DNA from: Chthonomonas sp. UBA2387
GTDB lineage: Bacteria; Armatimonadota; Fimbriimonadia; Fimbriimonadales; Fimbriimonadaceae
NCBI GenBank assembly: GCA_002343445.1
Contig: DDSP01000067.1
Span: 21,559-85,558, forward strand
Direction: 5' to 3'
DNA length: 64,000 nucleotides
Position numbers and translations under genes: made by a program. The notes beneath the pieces were generated by a model that saw only the letters and a program-made list of their open reading frames with translations, made no database searches and was not told the origin of the DNA. Each line of letters starts with the position of its first letter. Position 1 is the first letter of the stretch. Of the stretch, positions 24,200 to 32,721 are shown piece after piece.

Positions 24200-24673
24200 A
24201 TGATCTCCCCACTGATTGCCACCCTCGCCCTGACGTTCGCCCTTGGAGGCGACGCGAAGTCCGCTCTCACCGAATCTCTCATGGACGAGTACCGGGCGCA
24301 CGCCACCTACACCGCCGTGATCGGGAAGTTTGGCGCCTTCCGACCGTTCTCGAACATCGTCCGTGCCGAGGAGATGCACATTTCGTTGGTGCAGGCCGAG
24401 ATGCGCGTCCACGGACTGGCCGTGCCTCCGAACCCGTTCGCTCGAAAGGAGGACGAGTCTTCCGAAGAACACGCCAAGCGCTTGGGCGTGCCTGCGACGC
24501 GGCTCGACGCTGCAAAGGACGCGCTCAAGCTCGAACGAGACCAAGGCCCACTCTACGACAAGTTGACGACACCCGATCTCCCCGAATCTGTGCGAAGTCT
24601 GTTCGCCCGCCTGAAACGGGACTCGATCGAACGGCACCTCGTCGCCTTCGAGCGGTACGTCGGAAGGGGCTGA
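24200..24673 (+). CDS. Exported ferritin-like DUF2202 protein
   Basis: A 157-residue protein with a short hydrophobic N-terminus (MISPLIATLALTFALGGDA) that may be a signal peptide, then a ferritin-like four-helix domain: ALTESLMDEYRAHATYTAVIGKFG holds the first Glu-x-x-x and E-Y residues, IVRAEEMHISLVQAEM the second E-E-x-H set, and RDSIERHLVAFERY the last E-x-x-H. These make a likely di-iron site. DUF2202 proteins are ferritin-like with unproven role. A hairpin follows. It stands alone, 60 bases after the DUF1800 gene. Confidence 0.8.
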   Translation: MISPLIATLALTFALGGDAKSALTESLMDEYRAHATYTAVIGKFGAFRPFSNIVRAEEMHISLVQAEMRVHGLAVPPNPFARKEDESSEEHAKRLGVPATRLDAAKDALKLERDQGPLYDKLTTPDLPESVRSLFARLKRDSIERHLVAFERYVGRG

Positions 24674-24674
24674 G

Positions 24675-24712
24675 ATCGGGCCCGTTAGGTCGTGGACCTA
24701 AGGGACCCCGAT
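24675..24712 (+). terminator. Hairpin, probable terminator
   Basis: Inner stem TTAGGTC/GACCTAA (24685-24691 with 24695-24701) with a GTG loop, extended by an outer ATCGGG/CCCGAT stem; there is no T tract. Confidence 0.5.
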
Positions 24713-24722
24713 GACCCCCCTC

Positions 24723-24728
24723 TAGAAT
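24723..24728 (+). promoter_or_regulatory. -10 box of a leaderless promoter
   Basis: TAGAAT ends 7 bases before the ATG at 24736; it overlaps an earlier in-frame ATG (24727), which is therefore not the start. Confidence 0.55.
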
Positions 24729-24735
24729 GCGCTCC

Positions 24736-26112
24736 ATGCGAACCCGTGTCGTAGCCGTCGTCCTGCTGGCCGCTTTGGCCGTTCAGTCGTTTGCCGACCG
24801 GGTGGACGACCTCGTCCGCGCCGAGATGAAGAAGTCAGGCATCCCCGGCCTCTCGTTGGCCGTCGTCCAGAAGGGCAAGGTGGTCAAGAAGGCGGGCTAT
24901 GGGTTCGCCAGCTTGGAACTGGAAGCCAAGGCCACGCCTCAGACCGTCTACGAAATCGGCTCGGTGACCAAGCAGTTCACAGCCATGCTCACCCTCATGC
25001 TGGTGGACGAGGGCAAGGTGAAGCTCGACGAATCGGTGCGGACGTACTTGCCGGACACTCCTGAGGCCTGGCAAGGCGTAACCGTGCGGCACTTGCTTAC
25101 GCATACCTCGGGCATCAAGAGCTACACGTCCGTTTCGGGGCTGGCCGTCTTGAGCAATCGCCAACTGGAAACGTCCGACGTGGTCGTGATGGTCAAAGAC
25201 CTGCCCATGGACTTCCAGCCCGGCGAGCGATTCTTGTACAACAACACAGGCTATTACCTGCTCGGAGCCATCGTTGAGAAGGTGACGGGCGAGACCTACT
25301 GGGACCTGTTGAGGCAGCGTGTCTTCGAGCCGCTGGGCATGGCGTCCTCGCGCAGCAGCGAGCCGGGTGCGGTCATCCGTTACCGGGCGCGGGGCTACCT
25401 GGGAACGGCCGCCCGGCACACCAACGCCAATCCGATCTCCAGCGGCGCGGGGTGGGCGGCGGGTTCGATCCTGTCAAGCATCGAAGACATGATCAAGTGG
25501 GACGCCTCGCTCCGGGCGCGGAAGTTCCTGAAGCCTGAAACCTACACCTTGATGTGGACGGCGGACCGGCTCAACAGCGGCGCCTCCGCCGGTTACGGGT
25601 TCGGGTGGATGATCGAGTCGGTCAATGGCCGCAAGCTGGTTCACCACGGGGGAAACACGCTCAGCCAGTCGGCGATGATCGAGCGGTACCTGGACGACGA
25701 CCTGACGGTGATCGTGCTGAGCAATCTCTCCCGCGCCCCGGTCCCGAGCCTGACGCGCAAGATCGCACGTCTGTACGCACCGAACCTGATCGAGAAGCCG
25801 ATCAGCGACGACAAGCCGGAGCGGACCGCAAAGGCCAAGGCGTTCATCGAGGGCCTTTCGCGCGGGCAGCTCGACGAAAACTCGTTCACACCTTCGATGC
25901 GAGAGAACAACATTGTCACGCTGGTGCGCCAGCAACTGCCGGCGATGCGACAGTGGGGCGCGTTGCAGCGAATCGAGTTGCTTGAGCGGCGCGGCGAGCC
26001 CGCCAACCCGACATCGCGCTACCGCGTCGTGTTCGCCAACGACGAGGTTCAGATGATCATCGGGTTTTCTGCCGAGGGTCTCATCGCCGGCCTGCAGATT
26101 CGGCCCGGCTAG
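24736..26112 (+). CDS. Exported serine hydrolase, beta-lactamase/class C type
   Basis: A 458-residue protein with a signal peptide (residues 1-20, ending QSFA). The beta-lactamase-related fold shows all three active-site motifs: S-x-x-K as SVTK (Ser76, Lys79), Y-x-N as YNN in RFLYNNTGYYLLG, and HHGG in place of K-T-G. This set is typical of class C-like esterases and D-aminopeptidases rather than true beta-lactamases. The C-terminal ~110 residues form an extra domain common in such enzymes. It acts in the periplasm or outside; the substrate is unknown. It converges with the surface-carbohydrate gene, with 3 bases between the stop codons. Confidence 0.88.
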   Translation: MRTRVVAVVLLAALAVQSFADRVDDLVRAEMKKSGIPGLSLAVVQKGKVVKKAGYGFASLELEAKATPQTVYEIGSVTKQFTAMLTLMLVDEGKVKLDESVRTYLPDTPEAWQGVTVRHLLTHTSGIKSYTSVSGLAVLSNRQLETSDVVVMVKDLPMDFQPGERFLYNNTGYYLLGAIVEKVTGETYWDLLRQRVFEPLGMASSRSSEPGAVIRYRARGYLGTAARHTNANPISSGAGWAAGSILSSIEDMIKWDASLRARKFLKPETYTLMWTADRLNSGASAGYGFGWMIESVNGRKLVHHGGNTLSQSAMIERYLDDDLTVIVLSNLSRAPVPSLTRKIARLYAPNLIEKPISDDKPERTAKAKAFIEGLSRGQLDENSFTPSMRENNIVTLVRQQLPAMRQWGALQRIELLERRGEPANPTSRYRVVFANDEVQMIIGFSAEGLIAGLQIRPG

Positions 26113-26115
26113 CAC

Positions 26116-27399
26116 TCACCCCAGCAGTCGGGCCCAGCGCTCGGTGCGGCGCACGACCTCGGCCTGATCGAACCGGTCGTGGGCGACGGCTTTGTCCGCG
26201 CGATGCGTCAACGCGCCCTTCAACGCGCGCCCCAATTGGTGCGCCTTGGCGTCCCAGGCGCTCTTCCCGCGCACCACGCGCCCACCCGACCGATTCAGGG
26301 CCAAGCCAACGGCATCGGCCATCCAAGCCGCCATGTTTGCGATGGGGTCGCCCGAGGGCATCATCTCGCCTACGGCCCACGCGTGCAGTTCACCCCAACT
26401 GAAGGGCAAGCGGGTTTCGAGGGCTCCCAGCAAGGCTGGCTGCGACTCGATTTGGGGCACCTTGTCGTACCAGGCGTTGTGCACGAAGTCCGGGATCGGC
26501 TCGGGCGCGATCATCGCGATCGGCTTCTGCGCGACGGCAGCCTCGATCAGGCTCGTGCTGTAGGAAGTCATGACCACGTCGGACGCCAAGATCCACTCGC
26601 GAACCGTTCCCTGTTGGATGACCCTGAACCGGCCCGAGGGCTCGCCCACCGACTCCTTCACGCTCTCAAGAAACGCTTCCAGCCGTGTGTACGGGCGCGG
26701 ACGAAGCACGACCTCCCACTCGGTCGCATCGGCGGCTTGCCGCAGCCAACGGCACATCTCGGCCAACGAGCGGCGGGCGAACTCGCGGTAGCCGTGCGCC
26801 TGTTCAGCCGGAGCGCCCCACCGCACCATCTGGTCCACGTAGGCGTCCGGGTAGAACGCCGCGCCGTAGTTCTCGGGCACGAACAGCCAGGGCCGCGCGG
26901 GATCCAAGCCGTGCGCCCCGGCCAGCTCCGCACGGTCGGGAAAGTAGCGCCGGTAAGGCTCCTGATAGAGCGCGTAACTAGGGTTGCCGTTGACGCGGAT
27001 GCGGTCCCGGCCGACCCCATAGCCCACCAGATAGGCCGCATAAAACTCGCCCCACGCGTGGTGCAGCACCTCGTCGCGGGCGAAGTTGCCGTGCGGCTTT
27101 TTGACCTCCTTGTTGATGTTTTGGAACACCTGCTCGTAGGCCAGGTTCAGGTAGACGGCATGGGGCCAATACTTGCGCGCCTTGCGGATGGCCACGTCCT
27201 GGTCTTCGTTGAACCAAGGGACGGCCACCACTTTCGGGTTGTGTGCGGCGATGGTGCCGTAGGGGTCGAAGTTGATCGAACAGACGGCCATCTCCAAGCC
27301 GTGATCGCGCCGGAGCAGGTGCCTCAACGCGCACGACACGTCGAGTTCGCGGGCGATGTGGCCCACGTAAAGGACGATGTCGGCGGGTTTGGGTGCCAC
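26116..27399 (-). CDS. Surface-carbohydrate biosynthesis protein, GT-B-like
   Basis: A 427-residue cytosolic protein. The N-terminus (IVLYVGHIARELDVSCALRHLL) and the middle block NGNPSYALYQEPYRRYFPDRAEL are like the surface-carbohydrate biosynthesis family, and the C-terminal half has WILASDVVMTSYSTSLIEAAVAQKPI, the nucleotide-sugar or CDP-glycerol transferase signature where a Ser/Glu pair binds the donor. It probably builds an outer polysaccharide. It starts at GTG, 6 bases after a TAGAAA that includes the stop codon of the DinB-like gene upstream, so it may have its own start signal as well as read-through. Confidence 0.7.
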   Translation of the reverse strand: MAPKPADIVLYVGHIARELDVSCALRHLLRRDHGLEMAVCSINFDPYGTIAAHNPKVVAVPWFNEDQDVAIRKARKYWPHAVYLNLAYEQVFQNINKEVKKPHGNFARDEVLHHAWGEFYAAYLVGYGVGRDRIRVNGNPSYALYQEPYRRYFPDRAELAGAHGLDPARPWLFVPENYGAAFYPDAYVDQMVRWGAPAEQAHGYREFARRSLAEMCRWLRQAADATEWEVVLRPRPYTRLEAFLESVKESVGEPSGRFRVIQQGTVREWILASDVVMTSYSTSLIEAAVAQKPIAMIAPEPIPDFVHNAWYDKVPQIESQPALLGALETRLPFSWGELHAWAVGEMMPSGDPIANMAAWMADAVGLALNRSGGRVVRGKSAWDAKAHQLGRALKGALTHRADKAVAHDRFDQAEVVRRTERWARLLG

Positions 27400-27408
27400 G
27401 GTGGTTTT

Positions 27409-27939
27409 CTAGCCCTTGGCGAGGCGTCGAAGGTGGATGAGGTGATACTCGAGATGGTTGCTGACGAAGTCCATCGTCTCCTCGACCGACAGCGGACCCG
27501 CGACGGGGTGGACCAGCATCCGCAGGGTCAAGTCGTCCACGCGGGACAGCTTCTTCTTGAGCGCTCGGTGCAGTTGTGCGATGCGGTCCAGCAGCGGGGC
27601 GAGTTCGGCGTCTTCGGCCACCTCGGGGAAGGCCCCCTTGACGGGGACACGAATGCCTCGCTTGAGTATCCAACGGACGACCCGGCGTTTCATGGCCAGC
27701 GAAGGTGCGCGGCGCGGCATGGGCTTCCATTCGGAGCAGGCCTTCAACGCGCCGGCATGGACCCGCAGGAGGTGGTCGGCCACCTGCGCCGCCGTCCACT
27801 CGTCGGAGGCGCGCGCTCGTTCGGCGAGCGTCGCCTCGTGGGAAAGGAGCAGGGTCTCCAACTCGGCGATCTGCCGATCCATGGTCTCGAGCACGCCTGC
27901 CAGCGCAGTCGCGACGGCCTCGGCATCCGTGTTGGGCAT
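27409..27939 (-). CDS. DinB-like protein
   Basis: A 176-residue protein with the DinB fold: a long first helix (MDRQIAELETLLLSHEATLA), EWTAAQVADHLLRVHAGAL with the first His residues, a central linker, and FVSNHLEYHLIHLRRL with the last His pair. It fits a metal-binding DinB protein of unknown reaction. It lies 10 bases after the stop of the gene at 27950, same strand, and has a TAGGAT box 7 bases before its ATG. Confidence 0.75.
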   Translation of the reverse strand: MPNTDAEAVATALAGVLETMDRQIAELETLLLSHEATLAERARASDEWTAAQVADHLLRVHAGALKACSEWKPMPRRAPSLAMKRRVVRWILKRGIRVPVKGAFPEVAEDAELAPLLDRIAQLHRALKKKLSRVDDLTLRMLVHPVAGPLSVEETMDFVSNHLEYHLIHLRRLAKG

Positions 27940-27946
27940 CCGCCGA

Positions 27947-27952
27947 ATCCTA
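27947..27952 (-). promoter_or_regulatory. -10 box of a leaderless promoter
   Basis: On the minus strand TAGGAT ends 7 bases before the DinB-like ATG (27939); its TAG is also the stop codon of the gene upstream. Confidence 0.45.
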
Positions 27953-28888
27953 CCCTCCGACTAGGTGGTCGTTGATGTCGCCGCGTTCCGGGAGCAGTTC
28001 CAGCACGGCGATGCCTTCCCAAAGGCCGCGGTCCTGGCCACCGGGATAGGCCGTCAACTTCCCTTTCCCGCCCACCGAAACGCTGTCGCCTTCGGCGATC
28101 GGGCTGCCGAGCAGGGCCTCTTGCGCCAAGCTCATCAGCACCGCTTCCGCTTGCAGCGACCGCTCTTGACGCACGTCCTGCATCTCCAATTCGGGCAAAG
28201 CGAACTTGACCATGCCTTTCGTGAACACGCGGACCTTCGCGCCCGAAGCGATCCGATGGACGGCGATGTGTTCCCGGGCGTCGGCGAGCGGCGCGGCGCG
28301 GGGGTTCATCTTGAGTTCGTGGGGCAGCAGGTAGCGCTGCGCCAACGGGTCGGCGATCGCGCCTTCCGAGAGCGTCGCCAGACGAGTCGCCACGTCCAGA
28401 AGCAAGTCGAGTGCGGGGTAGACGGCCGGGTCGTAGGTCTTGAACGAGAACTGGACCAAGTGCCACGTGGAGCGCAACCGGAGCAACAGGTCCGGGTGCA
28501 TGGCAGCGGCGAGCGGACTGTTCACCACGGGCGTTGGGTCGTAGCCCGCCTCCTCGGGGTGCATGACGATCATGCTCAACAACGTCTTCTTGTTCTTCGA
28601 GGCGATGGCATACGCGCCCCGCTCGATGGGTTGATCGAGGGCGTCCTTCGTCGCGTTGCGGTTCAGGGGCACGGGCAAACCCTCGACCGCACCGCCGACC
28701 GCACCGGGGTTGGCGAGTTGCGAGAGCGCCGGCAGGCGCGCCGTGCACCCGAGCACCGTGAGATAGAACTCGGGGCTCAACGCCAAGGGCGACTTGCGAG
28801 GCGACACGAGCGACGCCGCAGTCACGGGATCGGCGGCGACCATCTTCGCGCCCTTGACCGCTTGCCGGAACAGCCCGAACAACCTCAC
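27950..28888 (-). CDS. Hypothetical protein, third gene of HTTM operon
   Basis: A 312-residue protein without recognised family. Its GTG overlaps the stop of the HTTM gene (GTGA), so it is translationally coupled. The N-terminal part is basic with amphipathic helices (GLFRQAVKGAKMVAADPVTAA); the middle has several hydrophobic stretches too short or polar for membrane spans (LLLRLRSTWHLVQFSF); the C-terminus is acidic. No signal peptide and no Cys pair are present. Linkage suggests a partner of the HTTM membrane protein. Confidence 0.6.
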   Translation of the reverse strand: MRLFGLFRQAVKGAKMVAADPVTAASLVSPRKSPLALSPEFYLTVLGCTARLPALSQLANPGAVGGAVEGLPVPLNRNATKDALDQPIERGAYAIASKNKKTLLSMIVMHPEEAGYDPTPVVNSPLAAAMHPDLLLRLRSTWHLVQFSFKTYDPAVYPALDLLLDVATRLATLSEGAIADPLAQRYLLPHELKMNPRAAPLADAREHIAVHRIASGAKVRVFTKGMVKFALPELEMQDVRQERSLQAEAVLMSLAQEALLGSPIAEGDSVSVGGKGKLTAYPGGQDRGLWEGIAVLELLPERGDINDHLVGG

Positions 28889-30051
28889 AGGCCCGGCCCC
28901 TTGCGCACGACGGCCCGATCGAGCAGACGCCGGAACAGCCCGGGCACACACCCCATCGGCCACGCCCCGAGGGTGCGCACCCAAACCGACCAAAGCGGCC
29001 GCTTCACGGGTCCCTTTGCGCCTTCGACCACCCAGGCCTCGCCCGCACCGTGGTCGTACTCGACGAGTTGCAGCGGGTCTGCGGCCATGAGCGCCCGCAC
29101 CGAGCCATCGCTGAACGCCGTGCCCGCAGGCGACAGGACGCGCACCTTCCAGCGAGAGAACCTGGCCCCCACGTCCTTGGCCCATTGCTCCACTTCGTGG
29201 CCCTCGTAGAAGCAGAGGTATCCGACGGCGACGATCCACCCGAACAACGGGATGTTGTAGCGCCAGTCGATGAACGCGTGCAACCCAAGCCCCATGAGCA
29301 GAATCCACTTGCGGAGCGGCTTGGCGAACACCAGCGTGGCCAGAGCCACCTCGACCAGCAACGTGGCGTAGGTGAGGAGCGCCACCATCGGCTGCTGCTC
29401 GATGAACGGCGGCACGCCGAAGCGGTCGAACTCGTTGAGTTGGGCGGGATACCACGTGGCCGTCCCTTCCCGCCAGTGGGTGCCGTGCGCCTTGTGCCAC
29501 ACCGTGGTGAAGTACATCAGCGCGAGTTGATACTGAACCAGACGCTGCGGCCAAAGCGAAACCGAGGGCAGTTCGAAGTCTTCCTTGCCCTTCCACAGCC
29601 GGATGAAGCGATCCATCGAACACGACGCACCCGCCGGACCGACCGCAAGGATGATGAGGCAGTTGCGGATGAGCGTGTCGCCGCTGTGCAGCACGATCGG
29701 GTTGCGGTGGTGGAGCGAGATGTACCCGACGGCCAACGCGATGGTCGAAAGCCGCGACCAGAGTCCCAACGTGGTCAGAAGCGCGGCCACCATCGTGGCG
29801 AGATAGAGGGTCAGCGTCACGGGTGCGCTCGTGATGCCCGCGTAAACGTTGATGCGCCAATCGGGTCCGAGCCATTGCGAGGCCGCCGCCCATGGCACGA
29901 AGCCGTCTTCGGTGAACCACGCCCCGAAGTCGGGGAGCATCATGGCCAGGTTGATGAACGCCAGCGTGCCCAGGGCGATGCGAAACACGCCGAATGTCGC
30001 GGGCGAGCCGTGTCCGAACCACCACTGATCGCACCCGCGCAACCAGCTCAT
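28885..30051 (-). CDS. HTTM-domain membrane protein
   Basis: A 388-residue protein with about seven membrane spans. The segment FRIALGTLAFINLAMMLPDF, then WLGPDWRINVY, and later LHHRNPIVLHSGDTLIRNCLIILAVGP match HTTM (horizontally transferred transmembrane) domain proteins, which are related to vitamin K-dependent gamma-carboxylase. R-N-x-x-I-x-x-G-D is the typical block. The biochemical role in bacteria is open. It overlaps both neighbours (ATGA at its start, GTGA at its end), forming a tight three-gene operon. Confidence 0.85.
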   Translation of the reverse strand: MSWLRGCDQWWFGHGSPATFGVFRIALGTLAFINLAMMLPDFGAWFTEDGFVPWAAASQWLGPDWRINVYAGITSAPVTLTLYLATMVAALLTTLGLWSRLSTIALAVGYISLHHRNPIVLHSGDTLIRNCLIILAVGPAGASCSMDRFIRLWKGKEDFELPSVSLWPQRLVQYQLALMYFTTVWHKAHGTHWREGTATWYPAQLNEFDRFGVPPFIEQQPMVALLTYATLLVEVALATLVFAKPLRKWILLMGLGLHAFIDWRYNIPLFGWIVAVGYLCFYEGHEVEQWAKDVGARFSRWKVRVLSPAGTAFSDGSVRALMAADPLQLVEYDHGAGEAWVVEGAKGPVKRPLWSVWVRTLGAWPMGCVPGLFRRLLDRAVVRKGPGL

Positions 30052-30761
30052 TGCCACCCCTTGGCCCGCAGGATCGCGTCCGTGTCCACCTTGTGGTCGT
30101 GGTACACGAACTCCGAGTACTCTTCCTTGAACTTCACGTCCGGCCCCGGAAAGACGAAGAAGTGCCGCTTCAGCCGGACTCGGACGGGTAGGTTTGCGGG
30201 GTCGTGCGCCTGTTCCAGGGCGATCCGCTGGGCGAAGATCGGCCATAGGAACGAGTTGCTCTCCAGGTGGGCCCGCTCGAGAAACTTGCGGTAGCGCTCC
30301 TTCAGGTACTTCTGGGGCGGCTCCAGGGCGAACATGCGCGGGTAGCCGCCCACGAACTTGGTTCCGTCGGCGTACTCCACTTCGGCGTCCACCCAGACGT
30401 CGGTGTCGGCGGGGTTGGGCGCGAACATGTCCCAGTACTGCCACGTGCCGAGGCGAAGCAGGAAGTAGGTCAGGGGCCCTTCTTGCACCATCGGGTGGGC
30501 GGCCCACTCGGTGCCTTTGATCCCGGGCGCCTCGGTCAGATCGGGCGACCGAAGGTGGTAGAAGCACGCGTAGAGGAACCAATCGGGGAGTTCCGATGCG
30601 AAGGCCGGCACCTCGGCCGGGCTGGTCGGCCATTGGAACACGACGACCCCGTTGCGCATGGCTTCGGGGGGTCGCGGAAGCGAGAACACCGTGATGGCGA
30701 ACACGTGGGCGGCCACGAGCCACTTGACCAACGGATGAGCGTTCCGCGTTCGCCGCGCCAT
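30048..30761 (-). CDS. Membrane-anchored protein, first gene of HTTM operon
   Basis: A 237-residue protein with one N-terminal membrane segment (about residues 12-30, VKWLVAAHVFAITVFSL) and an outer domain rich in Trp, Tyr and Phe (FYHLRSPD, WQYWDMFAPNPADTDVW). The W-x-M-F-A-P-x-P block is found in proteins encoded beside HTTM genes in many bacteria. The start at the ATG before ARRTRNAHPLV puts the Arg-rich part before the membrane segment; an upstream in-frame start at 30890 would overlap the rpsB leader. It probably works with the HTTM protein in the membrane. Confidence 0.72.
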   Translation of the reverse strand: MARRTRNAHPLVKWLVAAHVFAITVFSLPRPPEAMRNGVVVFQWPTSPAEVPAFASELPDWFLYACFYHLRSPDLTEAPGIKGTEWAAHPMVQEGPLTYFLLRLGTWQYWDMFAPNPADTDVWVDAEVEYADGTKFVGGYPRMFALEPPQKYLKERYRKFLERAHLESNSFLWPIFAQRIALEQAHDPANLPVRVRLKRHFFVFPGPDVKFKEEYSEFVYHDHKVDTDAILRAKGWQ

Positions 30762-30817
30762 AGCCGCCAAGCTTACGCCAAATCCGGGCCGGGTGGGTAG
30801 GGTCGGCGGCTTGCGGG

Positions 30818-30823
30818 TACAAT
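30818..30823 (+). promoter_or_regulatory. rpsB -10 box
   Basis: TACAAT lies about 94 bases before the proposed CTG start of rpsB, leaving an ~85-base leader that could hold S2 autoregulation; no clear -35 was found. Confidence 0.4.
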
Positions 30824-30916
30824 CTGCGCCGTTACGAACGACACACGGAGGCCGTGGCGTCAGGGTCCCCTCGCGGGGCGTCGCCAACAAACCAAACCCT
30901 CCGGAGGAGCAAAACC

Positions 30917-31882
30917 CTGGAAGAACACGAAGTCAACTCAGAGCTCTCGATGAAAGAGCTCCTGGAAGCCGGTGTGCACTTTGGGCACCAGACCCGTCGC
31001 TGGAACCCCAAGATGAAGCGCTACATCTACGGCGCGCGCAACGGCATCTACATCGTCGACCTGCACCAGACCCTGGCCGAGTTCCAGAAGGCCGTCGCCT
31101 TCGTCAAGGAACTCGCCGCCGAAGGCAAGTCCATCCTGTTCGTCGGCACCAAGAAGCAGGCGCAGTCCGCCATCAAGGAAGCCGCGATCCGCTCCGGCCA
31201 GTACTTCATGGCCGAGCGCTGGCTGGGCGGCACGCTGACCAACTGGAAGACCATCCAGCAGCGCGTCAACCGACTCAAGGACCTCGATCGCATGGAAGAG
31301 GAAGGCTATCTGGCCCGCCTGCCGAAGAAGGAGCGCCTGAAGAGGTACGAGGAGCGCGAGAAGCTCAACCGCTACTTCGAAGGCATCCGCAACATGGAAG
31401 AGCCGCCCGACTGCTTGTTCGTGGTGGACGTGAACAAGGAAGCCATCGCGATCCACGAGGCGCGCACGCTCAAGATTCCTATCATCGCGATCGTCGACAC
31501 CAACTGCGATCCCGACGTGGTGGACTACGTCATCCCCGGCAACGACGATGCCATCCGCGCCGTCCGCCTGGTGACCGGGAAGGTCAGCGACGCCATCATC
31601 GAAAGCCGCCCGATGAGCCAAGGTCTCACCGAAGGCATCATCCGCTCGGGCGAGGAAGTGGAAGACGGCCCCACGTACGTGGACAAGGAGATGCTTGCGG
31701 CGTTCGGCGTTCTCGACGACGCCCCGGCGACCGCTGCACCTGCGGCCGAACCGATTGCCGAACCGATTGCCGAACCGATTGCGGAGCCGGTCGCCGAAGC
31801 CGCTCCGGAACCCACCCCCGAGCCCGCTCCCGCCGAGGAAGCGGCTCCCGAGGTCAGCACCTCCGAAAGCCAAGAAGAATAA
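30917..31882 (+). CDS. rpsB: 30S ribosomal protein S2, possible CTG start
   Basis: A clear S2: [86 protein letters not shown]. The best Shine-Dalgarno (GGAGGAG, 30903-30909) stands 7 bases before a CTG and 40 bases before the first in-frame ATG (30950). A CTG start gives [18 protein letters not shown], close to the usual length ahead of the M-K-x-L-L-E-A-G motif. A GTG at 30854 has GGAGG only 2 bases away. The protein has an unusual ~60-residue acidic Ala/Pro/Glu tail with repeats of PIAE from a 12-base tandem repeat (about 31750-31790). It heads the tsf-pyrH-frr-uppS block. Confidence 0.9.
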   Translation: MEEHEVNSELSMKELLEAGVHFGHQTRRWNPKMKRYIYGARNGIYIVDLHQTLAEFQKAVAFVKELAAEGKSILFVGTKKQAQSAIKEAAIRSGQYFMAERWLGGTLTNWKTIQQRVNRLKDLDRMEEEGYLARLPKKERLKRYEEREKLNRYFEGIRNMEEPPDCLFVVDVNKEAIAIHEARTLKIPIIAIVDTNCDPDVVDYVIPGNDDAIRAVRLVTGKVSDAIIESRPMSQGLTEGIIRSGEEVEDGPTYVDKEMLAAFGVLDDAPATAAPAAEPIAEPIAEPIAEPVAEAAPEPTPEPAPAEEAAPEVSTSESQEE

Positions 31883-31885
31883 ACC

Positions 31886-32719
31886 ATGCCCGCATACACA
31901 GCAGCAGACGTCAAGAAGCTACGCGATCTCACCGACGCCCCCATGATGGAGTGCAAGAACGCACTCGAAGAGGCGGGCGGAGACTTTGAAAAGGCTCAGG
32001 AAATCCTTCGCGAGAAGGGCAAAGCCGCCGCTTCCAAGCGCGCGGACCGCTCGACCGCGGCAGGCGTCGTCGCCTTCGCCACCGATGGCGGCACCGTCGC
32101 CGGTGTGGTCGTCGAGTGCGAAACGGACTTCGTCGCCCGCAACGAGGAGTTCATCGCCCTAGTGCAGGACATCGCGAACGCGTTCCTGGCCAACGAGCCC
32201 GGCGATGCGCCGCTCGATGCGCAAAGCGCCGACGGCACCACGGTCGGTCGAATGATCGAAGCCGCCGTCGCCAAGATCCGCGAGAACATCCGTCTGGCCA
32301 AGGTGGTTCGACTCAGCGGCGACGAAGCCAAAGGCACTTACGTCCACCACGACCTTACCAAGGGCGCTGTGGTCGCCGTGACCGGCGGCCACTCCGGCGC
32401 AGCCGAAGTGGCCAAGACGCTGGCCGTCCAGGTCGTGGCGCTCGATGCGCAAGTCGTGCGCAAGGAAGACCTCTCGCAGGACGTCCTCGAGCACGAGATC
32501 GCACTGGAGACGCAGCGCGCCATCAACGAAGGCAAGACCCCCGAAATGGCGGCCAACATCGCCAGGGGCCGCGTCAACAAGGAGTACGTCAAGAGTGTGG
32601 TCCTGTTGGAGCAGGTCTTCTACAAGGATCAGAAGATCTCGGTGGGCGACTACGTGAAGCAAGAAGGCGGCGGCGCGACCGTAACCCGGTTCGAGCGACT
32701 GGCCGTCGGAGCCAACTGA
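31886..32719 (+). CDS. tsf: Elongation factor Ts
   Basis: A 277-residue EF-Ts, the guanine nucleotide exchange factor for EF-Tu. The N-terminal UBA-like part (VKKLRDLTDAPMMECKNALEEAGGD) and the T-D-F-V-A-R-N core (VVVECETDFVARNEEF) are typical, and the rest has the two-subdomain core with ALDAQVVRKEDL and the C-terminal LLEQVFYKDQKISVGDYV. The gene follows rpsB by 3 bases, as in most bacteria. Confidence 0.97.
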   Translation: MPAYTAADVKKLRDLTDAPMMECKNALEEAGGDFEKAQEILREKGKAAASKRADRSTAAGVVAFATDGGTVAGVVVECETDFVARNEEFIALVQDIANAFLANEPGDAPLDAQSADGTTVGRMIEAAVAKIRENIRLAKVVRLSGDEAKGTYVHHDLTKGAVVAVTGGHSGAAEVAKTLAVQVVALDAQVVRKEDLSQDVLEHEIALETQRAINEGKTPEMAANIARGRVNKEYVKSVVLLEQVFYKDQKISVGDYVKQEGGGATVTRFERLAVGAN

Positions 32720-32721
32720 CC

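Noticed and set aside
31740..31800. Tandem repeats as a possible CRISPR
   Set aside because: The 12-base repeats have no spacers and encode PIAE units in the S2 tail.
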